64,000 nt of DNA. Origin: Oasisia sp. SBJ-2009. Lineage: Eukaryota > Annelida > Polychaeta > Sabellida > Siboglinidae. Location: the NCBI GenBank assembly GCA_964017155.1, contig OZ024867.1, positions 23,675,520 through 23,739,519 of the forward strand, written 5' to 3'. Under the pieces are notes generated by a model. The model saw nothing but the letters and a program-made list of their open reading frames with translations, did no database searches and was not told where the DNA came from. Shown here in pieces: positions 1-13,650 of the stretch. The translations under genes and the position numbers were made by a program. The number at the start of each line of letters is the position of its first letter. Positions within the stretch are counted from its first letter, which is position 1.

Positions 1-3000
1 TGTCACTTTTATACAGGTACAGTCAGACAGAGTGTCACTGTTATACAGGGACTGTCAGACAGAGTGTCACTGTTATACAGGGACTGTCAGACAGAGTGTC
101 ACTGTTATACAGGTACTGTCAGACAGAGTGTCACTGTTATACAGGTACTGTCAGACAGAGTGACACTGTTATACAGGTACTGTCAGAGAGAGTGACACTG
201 TTATACAGGTACTGTCAGACAGAGTGTCACTGTTATACAGGTACTGTCAGACAGAGTGTCACTGTTATAGAGGTACTGTCAGACAGAGTGTCACTGTTAT
301 AAAGGTACTGTCAGACAGAGTGACACTGTTATACAGGTACTGTCAGACAGAGTGTCACTGTTACACAGGTATTGTCAGACAGAGTGTCACTGTTATACAG
401 GTACTGTCAGACAGAGTGTCACTGTTATACAGGTACAGTCAGACAGAGTGTCACTGTTATACAGGGACTGTCAGACAGAGTGTCACTGTTATACAGGTAC
501 TGTCAGACAGAGTGTCACTGTTATACAGGTACTGTCAGACAGAGTGTCACTGTTATACAGGTACTGTCAGACAGAGTGTCACTGTTATACAGGTACTGTC
601 AGACAGAGTGTCACTTTTACACAGGTACAGTCAGACAGAGTGTCACTGTTATACAGGGACTGTCAGACAGAGTGTCACTGTTATACAGGGACTGTCAGAC
701 AGAGTGTCACTGTTATAAGGGTACTGTCAGACAGAGTGTCACTGTTATACAGGGACTGTCAGACAGTGTCACTGTTATACAGGTACTGTCAGACAGAGTG
801 TCACTGTTATACAGGTACTGTCTGACAGAGTGTCACTGTTATACAGGTACAGTCAGACAGAGTATCACTGTTATACAGGTACTGTCATACAGAGTGTCAC
901 TGTTGTACAGGTACTGTCAGACAGAGTGTCACTGTTATACAGGTACTGTCAGATAGAGTGTCACTGTTATACAGGTACTGTCAGAGAGAGTGACACTGTT
1001 ATACAGGTACTGTCAGACAGAGTGTCACTGTTATACAGGTACTTTCAGACAGAGTGTCACTGTTATACAGGTACTGTCAGAGAGAGTGACACTGTTATAC
1101 AGGTACAGTCAGACAGAGTGTCATTGTTATACAATTACTATCAGACAGAGTGTCACTGTTATATAGGTATTGTCAGATAGAATGACTCTCTTATACAGGT
1201 ACTGTCAGACCGAGTGACACTGCTAAACAGTACTGTCAGACAGAGTGTCACTGCTATACAGGTACTGTCAGACAGAGTGTCACTGTTATACAGGTACTGT
1301 CAGACAGAGTGTCTCTGTTATACAGGTACAGTCAGACAGAGTGTCACTGTTATACAGGTACTGTCAGACAGAGTGTCACTGCTATACAGGTACTGTCAGG
1401 CAGAGTGTCACTGCTATACAGGTACTGTCAGACAGAGTGACACTGTTATACAGGTACTGTCAGACATAGTGACACTGTTATACAGGTACTGTCAGACAGA
1501 GTGTCACTGTTACACAGGTATTGTCAGACAGAGTGTCACTGTTATACAGGTACTGTCAGACAGAGTGTCACTGTTATACAGGTACAGTCAGACAGAGTGT
1601 CACTGTTATACAGGTACTGTCAGACAGAGTGTCACTGTTATAAAGGTACTGTCATACATAGTGACACTGTTATACAGGTACTGTCAGACAGAGTGTCACT
1701 GTTACACAGGTATTGTCAGACAGAGTGTCACTGTTATACAGGTACTGTCAGACAGAGTGTCACTGTTATACAGGTACAGTCAGACAGTGTGTCACTGTTA
1801 TACAGGTACTGTCAGACAGAGTGTCACTGTTATACAGGTACTGTCAGACAGAGTGTCACTGTTATACAGGGACTGTCAGACAGAGTGTCACTGTTATACA
1901 GGTACTGTCAGACAGAGTGTCACTGTTATACTGGGACTGTCAGACAGAGTGTCACTGTTATACAGGGACTGTCAGACAGAGTGTCACTGTTATACAGGTA
2001 TTGTCAGACAGAGTGTCACTGTTATACAGGTATTGTCAGACAGAGTGTCACTGTTATACAGGTACTGTCAGACAGAGTGTCACTGTTATACAGGTACAGT
2101 CAGACAGAGTGTCACTTTTATACAGGTACAGTCAGACAGAGTGTCAGTTATACAGGTACTGTCAGACAGAGTGTCACTGTTATACAGGGACTGTCAGACA
2201 GAGTGTCACTCTTATACAGGTACAGTCAGACAGAGTGTCACTTTTATACAGGTACAGTCAGACAGAGTGTCAGTTATACAGGTACTGTCAGACAGAGTGT
2301 CACTGTTATACAGGGTCTGTCAGACAGAGTGTCACTGTTATACAGGTACTGTCAGACAAAGTGTCACTTTTATACAGGTACTGTCAGACAGAGTGTCACT
2401 GTTATACAGGTACTGTCAGACAGAGTGTCACTGTTATACAGGTACAGTCAGACAGAGTGTCACTGTTATACAGGTACTGTCAGACAGAGTGTCACTGTTA
2501 TAAAGGTACTGTCAGACATAGTTACACTGTTATACAGGTACTGTCAGACAGAGTGTCACTGTTACACAGGTATTGTCAGACAGAGTGTCACTGTTATACA
2601 GGTACTGTCAGACAGAGTGTCACTGTTATACAGGTACAGTCAGACAGAGTGTCACTGTTATACAGGTGCTGTCAGACAGAGTGTCACTGTTATACAGGTA
2701 CTGTCAGACAGAGTGTCACTGTTATACAGGTACTGTCAGACAGAGTGTCACTGTTATACAGGTACTGTCAGACAGAGTGTCACTGTTATACAGGTACAGT
2801 CAGACAGAGTGTCACTGTTATACAGGTACTGTCAGACAGAGTGTCACTGTTATAAAGGTACTGTCAGACATAGTTACACTGTTATACAGGTACTGTCAGA
2901 CAGAGTGTCACTGTTACACAGGTATTGTCAGACAGAGTGTCACTGTTATACAGGTACTGTCAGACAGAGTGTCACTGTTATACAGGTACAGTCAGACAGA

Positions 3001-6000
3001 GTGTCACTGTTATACAGGTACTGTCAGACAGAGTGTCACTGTTATACAGGTACTGTCAGACAGAGTGTCACTGTTATACAGGGACTGTCAGACAGAGTGT
3101 CACTGTTATACAGGTACTGTCAGACAGAGTGTCACTGTTATACTGGGACTGTCAGACAGAGTGTCACTGTTATACAGGGACTGTCAGACAGAGTGTCACT
3201 GTTATACAGGTATTGTCAGACATAGTGTCACTGTTATACAGGTATTGTCAGACAGAGTGTCACTGTTATACAGGTACTGTCAGACAGAGTGTCACTGTTA
3301 TACAGGTACAGTCAGACAGAGTGTCACTTTTATACAGGTACAGTCAGACAGAGTGTCAGTTATACAGGTACTGTCAGACAGAGTGTCACTGTTATACAGG
3401 GACTGTCAGACAGAGTGTCACTGTTATACTGGTACAGTCAGACAGAGTGTCACTTTTATACAGGTACAGTCAGACAGAGTGTCAGTTATACAGGTACTGT
3501 CAGACAGAGTGTCACTGTTATACAGGGTCTGTCAGACAGAGTGTCACTGTTATACAGGTACTGTCAGACAAAGTGTCACTTTTATACAGGTACAGTCAGA
3601 CAGAGTGTCACTGTTATACAGGGACTGTCAGACAGAGTGTCACTGTTATACAGGGACTGTCAGACAGAGTGTCACTGTTATACAGGTACTGTCAGACAGA
3701 GTGTTACTGTTATACAGGGACTGTCAGACAGAGTGTCACTGTTATACAGGTACTGTCAGACAGAGTGTCACTGTTATACAGGGACAGTCAGACAGAGTGT
3801 CACTGTTATACAGGGACTGTCAGACAGAGTGTCACTGTTATACAGGTACTGTCAGACAGAGTGTCACTGTTATACAGGTACTGTCAGACAGAGTGTCACT
3901 TTTACACAGGTACAGTCAGACAGAGTATCACTGTTATACAGGTACTGTCATACAGAGTGTCACTGTTGTACAGGTACTGTCAGACAGAGTGTCACTGTTA
4001 TACAGGTACTGTCAGATAGAGTGTCACTGTTATACAGGTACTGTCAGAGAGAGTGACACTGTTATACAGGTACTGTCAGACAGAGTGTCACTGTTATACA
4101 GGTACTTTCAGACAGAGTGTCACTGTTATACAGGTACTGTCAGAGAGAGTGACACTGTTATACAGGTACAGTCAGACAGAGTGTCATTGTTATACAATTA
4201 CTATCAGACAGAGTGTCACTGTTATATAGGTACTGTCAGATAGAATGACTCTCTTATACAGGTACTGTCAGACCGAGTGACACTGCTAAACAGTACTGTC
4301 AGACAGAGTGTCACTGCTATACAGGTACTGTCAGACAGAGTGTCACTGTTATACAGGTACTGTCAGACAGAGTGTCTCTGTTATACAGGTACAGTCAGAC
4401 AGAGTGTCACTGTTATACAGGTACTGTCAGACAGAGTGTCACTGCTATACAGGTACTGTCAGGCAGAGTGTCACTGCTATACAGTTACTGTCAGACAGAG
4501 TGACACTGTTATACAGGTACTGTCAGACATAGTGACACTGTTATACAGGTACTGTCAGACAGAGTGTCACTGTTACACAGGTATTGTCAGACAGAGTGTC
4601 ACTGTTATACAGGTACTGTCAGACAGAGTGTCATTGTTATACAGGTACAGTCAGACAGAGTGTCACTGTTATACAGGTACTGTCAGACAGAGTGTCACTG
4701 TTATAAAGGTACTGTCATACATAGTGACACTGTTATACAGGTACTGTCAGACAGAGTGTCACTGTTACACAGGTATTGTCAGACAGAGTGTCACTGTTAT
4801 ACAGGTACTGTCAGACAGAGTGTCACTGTTATACAGGTACAGTCAGACAGAGTGTCACTGTTATACAGGTACTGTCAGACAGAGTGTCACTGTTATACAG
4901 GTACTGTCAGACAGAGTGTCACTGTTATACAGGGACTGTCAGACAGAGTGTCACTGTTATACAGGTACTGTCAGACAGAGTGTCACTGTTATACTGGGAC
5001 TGTCAGACAGAGTGTCACTGTTATACAGGGACTGTCAGACAGAGTGTCACTGTTATACAGGTATTGTCAGACATAGTGTCACTGTTATACAGGTATTGTC
5101 AGACAGAGTGTCACTGTTATACAGGTACTGTCAGACAGAGTGTCACTGTTATACAGGTACAGTCAGACAGAGTGTCACTTTTATACAGGTACAGTCAGAC
5201 AGAGTGTCAGTTATACAGGTACTGTCAGACAGAGTGTCACTGTTATACAGGGACTGTCAGACAGAGTGTCACTGTTATACAGGTACAGTCAGACAGAGTG
5301 TCACTTTTATACAGGTACAGTCAGACAGAGTGTCAGTTATACAGGTACTGTCAGACAGAGTGTCACTGTTATACAGGGTCTGTCAGACAGAGTGTCACTG
5401 TTATACAGGTACTGTCAGACAGAGTGTCACTGTTATACAGGGACTGTCAGACAGAGTGTCACTGTTATACAGGGACTGTCAGACAGAGTGTCACTGTTAT
5501 ACAGGTACTGTCAGACAGAGTGTCACTGTTATACAGGTACTGTCAAACAGAGTGTCACTGTTATACAGGTACAGTCAGACAGAGTGTCACTGTTATACGG
5601 GTACAGTCAGACAGAGTGTCACTGTTATACAGGTACAGTCAGACAGAGTGTCACTGTTATACAGGTACTGTCAGACAGAGTGTCACTGTTATACAGGGAC
5701 TGTCAGACAGAGTGTCACTGTTATACAGGTACTGTCAGACAGAGTGTCACTGTTATACAGGTACAGTCAGACAGAGTGTCACTTTTATACAGGTACAGTC
5801 AGACAGAGTGTCAGTTATTCAGGTACTGTCAGACAGAGTGTCACTGTTATACAGGGACTGTCAGACAGAGTGTCACTGTTATACAGGTACAGTCAGACAG
5901 AGTGTCACTTTTATACAGGTACAGTCAGACAGAGTGTCAGTTATACAGGTACTGTCAGACAGAGTGTCACTGTTATACAGGTACTGTCAGACAGAGTGTC

Positions 6001-6606
6001 ACTGTTATACAGGTACTGTCAGACAGAGTGTCACTTTTATACAGGTACAGTCAGACAGAGTGTCACTGTTATACAGGGACTGTCAGACAGAGTGTCACTG
6101 TTATACAGGGACTGTCAGACAGAGTGTCACTGTTATACAGGTACTGTCAGACAGAGTGTCACTGTTATACAGGGACTGTCAGACAGAGTGTCACTGTTAT
6201 ACAGGTACTGTCAGACAGAGTGTCACTGTTATACAGGGACTGTCAGACAGAGTGTCACTGTTATACAGGGACTGTCAGACAGAGTGTCACTGTTATACAG
6301 GTACTGTCAGACAGAGTGTCACTGTTATACCGGTACTGTCAGACAGAGTGTCACTGTTATACAGGTACAGTCAGACAGAGTGTCACTGTTATACGGGTAC
6401 AGTCAGACAGAGTGTCACTGTTATACAGGTACAGTCAGACAGAGTGTCACTGTTATACAGGTACTGTCAGACAGAGTGTCACTGTTATACAGGGACTGTC
6501 AGACAGAGTGTCACTGTTATACAGGGACTGTCAGACAGAGTGTCACTGTTATACAGGTGCTGTCAGACAGAGTGTCACTGTTATACAGGTACTGTCAGAC
6601 AGAGAG
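1..6606. repeat. 32-bp minisatellite array with higher-order structure
   Basis: About 200 copies of a 32-bp unit (core ACAGGTACTGTCAGACAGAG followed by TGTCACTGTTAT) fill the left end and continue off the window. Common variants are GGTACAGTC, GGGACTGTC, TACACAGGTATTG and a 26-bp short unit lacking CACTGT. The variant order from about 880 to 2370 recurs 3063 bp later (for example AATGACTCTC at 1181 and 4244), so a multi-unit block was duplicated. The unit has no stop in any forward frame, so long open frames (up to about 806 codons) cross it in all three frames; I regard them as non-coding. The array ends abruptly at a CACCCTCCCCCACACC flank. Confidence 0.97.
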
Positions 6607-8055
6607 ACACCCTCCCCCACACCATCCACCCTCGTTTGAATATAATGGCTATATATTGCCCCTATTTGGATGCAGCCTCTCTTGCCTACATACTTAAGCA
6701 ATAAATCATAATATTAATAATTAAGTAACTCCTCCTGCACCTAAATCGTTAGAAACCAAGCTCAGAGGTGCATGAATACAAACAGTTGATCGATATCAGA
6801 GTCAATAAACAACTCCAGTTATCATCAGATTGGCTGACACGCCAGGGAGAAAAAGTATGTCTTTAAATGATGGCAGAATTTAGTATATTTTTAACTGATT
6901 TAACACTAGAAGGAAATAAAAGCCCTTCTTCCAATACCAGTATTGATATTTTAGGGGAAAAATATAAATCAGAACTAGATGAACGAAGCTGAACAGGTTT
7001 TCTTAGAGTGGGCAAAAAATATAAATACAATGGCTGTTTACAGGAAAGTGAAATATATATATATATATATATATATACAAATATATATGTACATAATTAT
7101 ACAAACAGGTGTATATATACATATATAAATATAATACATGTACAATATATATACAGTATGTATATTATATATGCATATAATATACAGGTATATAATTATA
7201 TATATATATATAAATATATATATAAATGTTCTCGATATATGGCCATGAATCGCATTTAGCGACTAAATCCAATGATAATTAAAAACAAATGACAATATGT
7301 TTAAGGTATATAATTACGCATGATATACATGATATATTTGTAACGCAAACACAAAGTAATGAGTAAAAGTCTCATATGGTCAAATCAAGTACATGTGTAA
7401 TCACTGACATTCAGATTTGTGTTTGGTATCAACCTTCACTCGTGTGTGTATATATCAGTAATGGTCTGATTTGTGAACAGTTTTAAGTTCTGAACTCTTC
7501 AGTATTTAATCAAGACCAGGTGTTATGGAAAATAATGAACTAAAAGTCTGAATTTATACATACACACATGTATATATATATATATATGTATACACGGCGT
7601 GAAATAAGGCCGGATCGATCATCTGGGACGAGTAGTTTTAGAGCTCAGACTAGTAAGAGCAGTCCTTTTAAATAGTAAAAACTTACGCAGGACTAGTTGT
7701 CTATATTGACGGACTACCAGCTAGCTAGAAGTATCGTGCACCCTGTATATATATAATATATATATAATAGATATATATATAAATATTAACAGTAACATCT
7801 GGATTTAGATAAGCTGACCCACTAATACATTGACAGAAAAGTACTTAAAGAAAGCAAATTTTTTATTTATATGCAAATCCATGTAATTCTAGTACTATGT
7901 CTTGTTTATGTGACACGTTGTTTATCAACATAGGAACGCAGCAAGTGAATGGAATAGAATGTCTCACAAAATCCAGTCTGCCTCACTGAAATTCCAGTCC
8001 ATACATTTGTTTGGTGGTAGTCAATTCCTGTGCTAGGTTTCGTAGATATCACAGA
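6607..8055. other. AT-rich intergenic DNA with TA microsatellites
   Basis: No exon or gene is recognised. TA/TATATG-rich microsatellites lie at about 7051-7225, 7570-7590 and 7745-7785. The last part (8008-8055) is a unique-looking 50-bp segment that recurs at about 8313-8370 inside the following array. Confidence 0.7.
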
Positions 8056-8443
8056 TGGCTGACCACATGGTATAATTGTCGTTGGCTGACCACATGGAAT
8101 AATTGCCACTGGCTGACGACATGGAATAATTGTCACTAGCTGAAGACATGGAACAATTGTCACTGGCTGACGACATGGAATAATTGCCACTGGCTGATGA
8201 CATGGAATAATTGCCATTGGCTGACGACATGGAATAATTGTTGTTGGCTGACCACATGGAATAATTGCCACTGGCTGAAGACATGGAATAATTGCCACTG
8301 GCTGATGACATGGCATACATTTGTTTGGTAGTAGTCAATCCCTGTGCTAGGTTTTGTAGATATCGCCGATGGCTGACCAAACAGTATAATCACCATTGGC
8401 TGACCACTTGGAATAACTGCCATTGGCTGACCACACTGTATAC
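8056..8443. repeat. 27-bp minisatellite, interrupted
   Basis: Units of 27 bp contain GGCTGACNACATGGAATAAT. Around 8313-8370 the array is broken by a copy of the 50-bp flank seen just before it (ACATTTGTTTGGT through GTAGATATC), so part of the array plus its flank was duplicated as a block of about 305 bp. The 27-bp period is a multiple of three, so minus-strand frames stay open; this is not evidence of coding. Confidence 0.9.
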
Positions 8444-8637
8444 TCCACGAGAGGCGCCAGTTTTGTTGTCCATGTGGTACAAGTAATGCCACCTGGTGGC
8501 CATATGAACTATGAACTAGTCTTCATCTTGATGGTGTTATTGTGCAGGCTTAAGTGTCACTTTGGCTTGACTGTGGCTCCAAACATCTCTACAACACAGA
8601 CCATAGGACAACAATCAAACTTGTGTTTTTCTGTACG

Positions 8638-9156
8638 TTAAAGAGATACACCCGTCAGTGAGAGATTCACAGTATTAACTTACACATGTAAGTAGTAATT
8701 GTGCACAAAGATCATTATTAAACAATTAGTTATAGTTCAAAAACATACCATCTTAGATCCAGGGCGCTGCCATCTTGAGACTTATGCGCCAGTGACGTAT
8801 GCGAAATCGTTTACGTCACTGGCGCATTGTTGAAAAAGGCAAGGATTGGCGGAATCTTGCTAATAACTGTGGTAGTGACGTAACTCACGTAAGCAATCTG
8901 AGATGTACTGGATTCATCAAATACCATATTGGACAGATGTAAGATGTTCGAATGTGCATGCGCCAGTGATGTAAGTGGTTTATGTCACTGGCGCGTAAGG
9001 CTCAAGATGAATCCAACATGGCGTGTTTCTGATACAATTATACTATAATGAATTGTTTATTAACGAACTGTGTGCATAAATACTATGCACAACCAATATA
9101 TTACACAGATGTAAGTAAATGCTGTGTATCTCTCACTGACTGGAGTATCCCTTTAA
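8638..9156. mobile_element. MITE family B, copy 1 (TTAA-flanked)
   Basis: The left end AAGAGATACACCCGTCAGTG and right end CACTGACTGGAGTATCCCTT form imperfect terminal inverted repeats, and the element is bracketed by TTAA. A second copy lies at 49392-49787. Two internal hairpins use GCGCCAGTGACGTA/TACGTCACTGGCGC (near 8788-8827 and 8960-8996). There is no transposase. TTAA targets are typical of piggyBac-type transposition, but that assignment is inference. Confidence 0.8.
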
Positions 9157-10108
9157 AGTTATCCTCCTAAATTCATTGAACCTGTTGAATAATTATGTGT
9201 TAGAGACCTAGACCATTTTTTGCTAACAAATTAGATAACAAAATTAAACATTCAGTTTGTTTATTGTTGTAAAAAAAACAAATGTCACAATGTCTTTTTT
9301 TTTTATTAAATGTTGTATGGTTACACGTAAATAGTGTTGTCACACATTCTATTGCACTGTTCAGATGCTTTATGTATGAAATTAAGAATTTATAAGGGTA
9401 AACATGATAAGTATTGTACTTCTTTTACCCTTTTTTTCAACAATTTGTATTGTATGCACTGTATTTATAATGTAGTAGTTGTTGTTGTTGTTGTTGAAAA
9501 TTAATTTCAATTCAATTCAATTCAATTCAACCTCGGATACCTAACATTCAGGGATAACGCTACGGCTAGGAAGTCAGACTACCTGGGAATTATTTTGAGA
9601 TATCTCTTTTGGATCCTGAAACACATGATGGACCGTATCACATATACAGTGTACTGCATTTACAAAGCCTAACAATTTCTGAAATTTGGCACTTGTTTAA
9701 ATCACCTCTCGACCAAAGTGAGTTGCGATTTTTTTGATAAAAAAACCTGATAAAAGACAGTGTCAATTTGCACTGTTATCATGTCTCACTTAATATGTCA
9801 CACTTTTGTGGTAATTTAGTTTGCTCACAAACTGTTGACGACAAAAAAACCAAACTACGCTTGTACTGTCAATATTTATGTTCGTTTTCACATAATAATT
9901 AAGAAATATTCACTGACTATGTAACTGCCAACAGTGAAAACAGGTTTTCAACTGAGACACATAATAATAATAATACTGTATTTCTATGGCGCTAATTCCT
10001 GAATGGTGGATCGATGCACTGTACAAGATATATAATAAATGTATTAATAAATGTAAATTATATAAATTAATATAAATCAAAACATATTTGGGTTTTAAGA
10101 TGCACACT
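9157..10108. other. intergenic, no gene seen
   Basis: AT-rich sequence with short simple repeats (GTTGTT near 9478, TTCAA near 9508, AATAAT near 9962). The end holds a 20-bp AT-rich string (10059-10078) that recurs just past the LINE insertion at 11633-11652. Confidence 0.6.
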
Positions 10109-10120
10109 AGTAAACCTCTA
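10109..10120. repeat. target-site duplication, left copy
   Basis: AGTAAACCTCTA occurs here and again at 11617-11628, exactly bracketing the LINE fragment. This is the expected footprint of target-primed reverse transcription. Confidence 0.75.
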
Positions 10121-11616
10121 GTAGAGCAGACTGCACCAACTAATCACCAATGCCTGGGAGATGGGTTCTGTACCACAAGCATGGAAGGATGCAAGCATTA
10201 TAACCATCTACAAGAAAGGTGATCGAACAGACTGTGGGAACTATAGAGGAATCTCTCTTCTTTCCATAGCAGGCAAGATCTTCGCCAGGATCCTCCTCAA
10301 CAGACTATCTACCCACCTAACACCAGAGGTAGTTCCGGAGACACAATGTGGCTTCAGAGGTAACCGGAGCACCGTGGATATGATATTTTGTCTCCGACAA
10401 CTACAAGAAAAGTGCATTGAGCAGGACCGACCACTGTACATGGTATTTGTCGACTTCAGTAAGGCGTTCGATACAGTTGGGAGGACCGGACTATGGCAGC
10501 TACTGAAGAAGTATGGCTGCCCAGAGAAGTTCACAACAATGATCGAGGCACTACATACCGGAATGATGGCGACTGTTAATGTTGGAGGGGAAGTCTCGGA
10601 ATCGTTCAGGGTCACAAATGGGGTCAAGCAAGGCTGTGTACTGGCGCCCACGCTCTTTTCCATCTTCCTATCAGCAATGCTCGACAATGCTTTCCGAGAC
10701 ATGGGGGATGGCATCTACATACAGTCCAGACAGAGCGCTGACCTATTCAATGTCGCACACTTCAGAGCGAAGACCAAGACTACATGGATACTGATGAGGG
10801 AGCTGCTATTCGCATATGACAGTGCACTGGTTGCACACTCTGCTGAAGAGATCCAGAAAATAGTGGATGCTTTTTCCAATGCGTCAAAGAAGTTCGGCCT
10901 GAAGATTAACATCAAGAAGACCGAGGTGCTGTACCAACCCAACTCTACAAGAACCCGAGAGGAGGATATCATGGTTGATGGAAACAAGCTGAACTCTGTT
11001 ATGGAATTCACCTACCTCGGAAGCACTATATCAAGTGACGGATGCATTGACGATGAAATACAGAGGAGGATGGCCAAGGCTAGTGCATCTTTCGGCCGAC
11101 TACGCCAGAGACTCTGGAACAACCACCATGTGTCCATGCGGGTTAAAGGCAAGATATACCGTGCAATTGTGCTGTCCACCCTCCTATACGGAGCCGAGGC
11201 CTGGACAGTGTACAGACGACAGGTGAAAAAGTTGCATGCCTTCATGATGCGACATCTGCGTTCGATCATGAGGATAACCTGGATGGACAAAGTGACAAAC
11301 AAGGAAATACTCGAACGGACAGGGCTGCCATCTATGGAAGAACTTCTGATCAGAAAGAATCTCCGGTGGACTGGACACCTCATGAGGATGTCATCAGACA
11401 GGCTACCGAAGCAGGTTCTCTACTCCCAACTGTCTTCTGGTCACAGAAAGAGAGGGCGCCCTCGTCTCCGGTTCAAAGATACCATCAAGAGAAACCTGAA
11501 GCTGAGAGACATAAAGATCGACTCCTGGACATCACTCTCACAGCAGAGAGACAAATGGAGAGCAAGAGTCAAGTGATGGAAGCAGTCTTTGTCGCTTCGC
11601 GACCGACAGCATGATG
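10121..11616 (+). mobile_element. 5'-truncated non-LTR retrotransposon (LINE)
   Basis: A LINE fragment starts directly after the left target-site duplication in the middle of the reverse-transcriptase domain and ends at the right duplication with a short ATGATG tail instead of poly(A). The endonuclease and any first ORF are missing. 5' truncation with a 12-bp duplication is the usual outcome of incomplete reverse transcription. The RT part is described separately. The RT sequence looks like the large Jockey/CR1/RTE-type group common in invertebrates; I cannot fix the clade by eye. Confidence 0.9.
10161..11576 (+). pseudogene. LINE reverse transcriptase, truncated, catalytic motif changed
   Basis: An open frame of 471 codons (in-frame homology begins upstream, near 10130) holds the RT fingers and palm followed by the C-terminal region of a LINE ORF2. 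Visible motifs are GNYRGISLLS, QCGFRGNRSTVD, the first catalytic block VDFSKAFD (Asp about residue 98), GVKQGCVLAPTLF, and then FAYD at residues 217-220 where family members carry FADD or YADD. The first Asp of that pair is therefore Tyr, which should abolish polymerase activity. A thumb and tail region follows (YLGSTIS, LLYGAEAW, RWTGHLMRM). The frame is otherwise intact, which suggests a fairly recent insertion. It cannot be autonomous: the 5' half is absent. Confidence 0.88.
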
Positions 11617-11628
11617 AGTAAACCTCTA
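11617..11628. repeat. target-site duplication, right copy
   Basis: Second copy of AGTAAACCTCTA; see 10109-10120. Confidence 0.75.
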
Positions 11629-12075
11629 TAAGTTATATAAATTAATATAAATTTAAAACGTTTACTAAATCTGTGCATGTAAATTATCTATTCATTAATC
11701 TAAGACATAAACACTGATTACATTGCGTATAACACTAAAGAGAAATTATAAAGCAGTGTCCGTCATTTCACAACAATTTGAATTACTTAAAATGTCTATC
11801 ACACATCATACTTTTCAGAGAGGAAATTTACACACATAATACTTATTAAACGTTGGACATTGGAAGATTGAAAATCAACAATGTCCTTGTCCTAATGAGT
11901 TGTGTGGCTACAACTTGGGTGCATTTAATCGCGTTGATAATAATAAATTATTATTACAAAGAAATAACAAAACCCAGTGTCACCTATTGGCACGTCTGGC
12001 CAACTGGAGGGTCTCTAATGTCTTGGGGACGTCATCGTAGTGCGGGTCCCCCGGCTTCCTTCCTTTTGTCTGGTT
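11629..12075. other. intergenic, no gene seen
   Basis: AT-rich sequence leading into the 24-bp array. The ORF that runs from here into the array has no exon-like character. Confidence 0.5.
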
Positions 12076-13650
12076 CAGGGACACCATCTAGAACATTCCA
12101 TGATATACCGTCTAGAACATTCCATAAGATACCATCTAGAACATTCCATGAGATACCATCTAGAACATTCCATAAGATACCATCTAGAACATTCCATAAG
12201 ATACCGTCTAAAGCATTCCATAAGATACCGTCTAGAACATTCCATAAGATACCATCTAGAACATTTCGTAAGATACCATCTAGAACATTCCATAAGATAC
12301 AGTCTAGAACATTCCATAAGATATCGTCTAAAACATTCCATAAGATACCGTCTAGAACATTCCATAAGATACCATCTAGAACATTTTGTAAGATACCGTC
12401 TAAAACATTCCATAAGATACCGTCTAGAACATTCCGTAAGATACCATCTAGAACATTCCATAAGATACCATCTAGAACATTCCATAAGATACCGTCTAGA
12501 ACATTCCATCAGATACCATCTAGAACATTCCATAAGATACAGTCTAGAACATTCCATAAGATACCATCTAGAACATTCCATGAGATACCATCTAGAACAT
12601 TCCATAAGATACCATCTAGAACATTCCATAAGATACCGTCTAAAACATTCCATAAGATACCGTCTAGAACATTCCATAAGATACCATATAGAACATTTCG
12701 TAAGATACCATCTAGAACATTCCATAAGATACAGTCTAGAACATTCCATAAGATATCGTCTAAAACATTCCATAAGATACCGTCTAGAACATTCCATAAG
12801 ATACCATCTAGAACATTTTGTAAGATACCGTCTAAAACATTCCATAAGATACCGTCTAGAACATTCCGTAAGATACCATCTAGAACATTCCATAAGATAC
12901 CATCTAGAACATTCCATAAGATACCGTCTAGAACATTCCATCAGATACCATCTAGAACATTCCATAAGATACAGTCTAGAACATTCCATAAGACACCATC
13001 TAGAACATTCCATAAGACACCATCTAGAACATTCCATAAGATACCATCTAGAACATTCCATAATATACCGTCTACAACATTCCATAAGACACGGTCTAAA
13101 ACATTTCGTAAGATACCATCTGGAACATTCCATAAGGTATCGTCTAGAACATTTCGTAAGATATCATTTAGAACATTCCATAAGATACCATCTAGAACAT
13201 TCCGCAAGATACCGTCTAGAACATTCCATAAGATACCATCTAGAACATTCAATGAGATACCCTCTAGAACATTCCATAAGATACCATCTAGAACATTCCA
13301 TAAGATATCATCTAGAACATTCCATAAGATACCATCTAGAACATTCCATAAGATACCATCAAAAATATTCCACAAGATACCATCTAGAACATTCCATAAG
13401 ATATCATCTAGAACATTCCATAAGATACCGTCTAGAACATTCCATAACATACCGTCTAGAACATTCCATAAGATACCATTTAAAACGTTCCATAAGACAC
13501 CATTTAGAACATTCCATAAGACACTGCCTAGAACATTCCGTAAGATACTGTCTAGAACATTTCACTGGATACCATATAGAATAATCCACTGCATACCAGC
13601 TAGAACATTCCATTGGATAACATCTGGAAAATTCCATTGTATACAAAGAT
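12076..13650. repeat. 24-bp minisatellite rich in GAAnnTTC
   Basis: About 65 units of 24 bp with core TCTAGAACATTCCATAAGAT. Variants include TCTAAAACATTC, CATTCCGTAAG and CATTTTGTAAG. A block of about 430 bp is duplicated within the array (compare 12190-12560 with 12620-12990). Because 24 is a multiple of three, all frames read as 8-residue repeats (for example IPSRTFHK); the 609-codon frame is an artefact. The array decays after about 13560. Confidence 0.95.

Noticed and set aside
1..6704. Long open frames (up to 806 codons) across the 32-bp array
   Set aside because: All three forward frames are open because the unit has no forward stop; the overlapping proteins are the same peptide repeat phase-shifted. 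No splice, start or conserved domain evidence.
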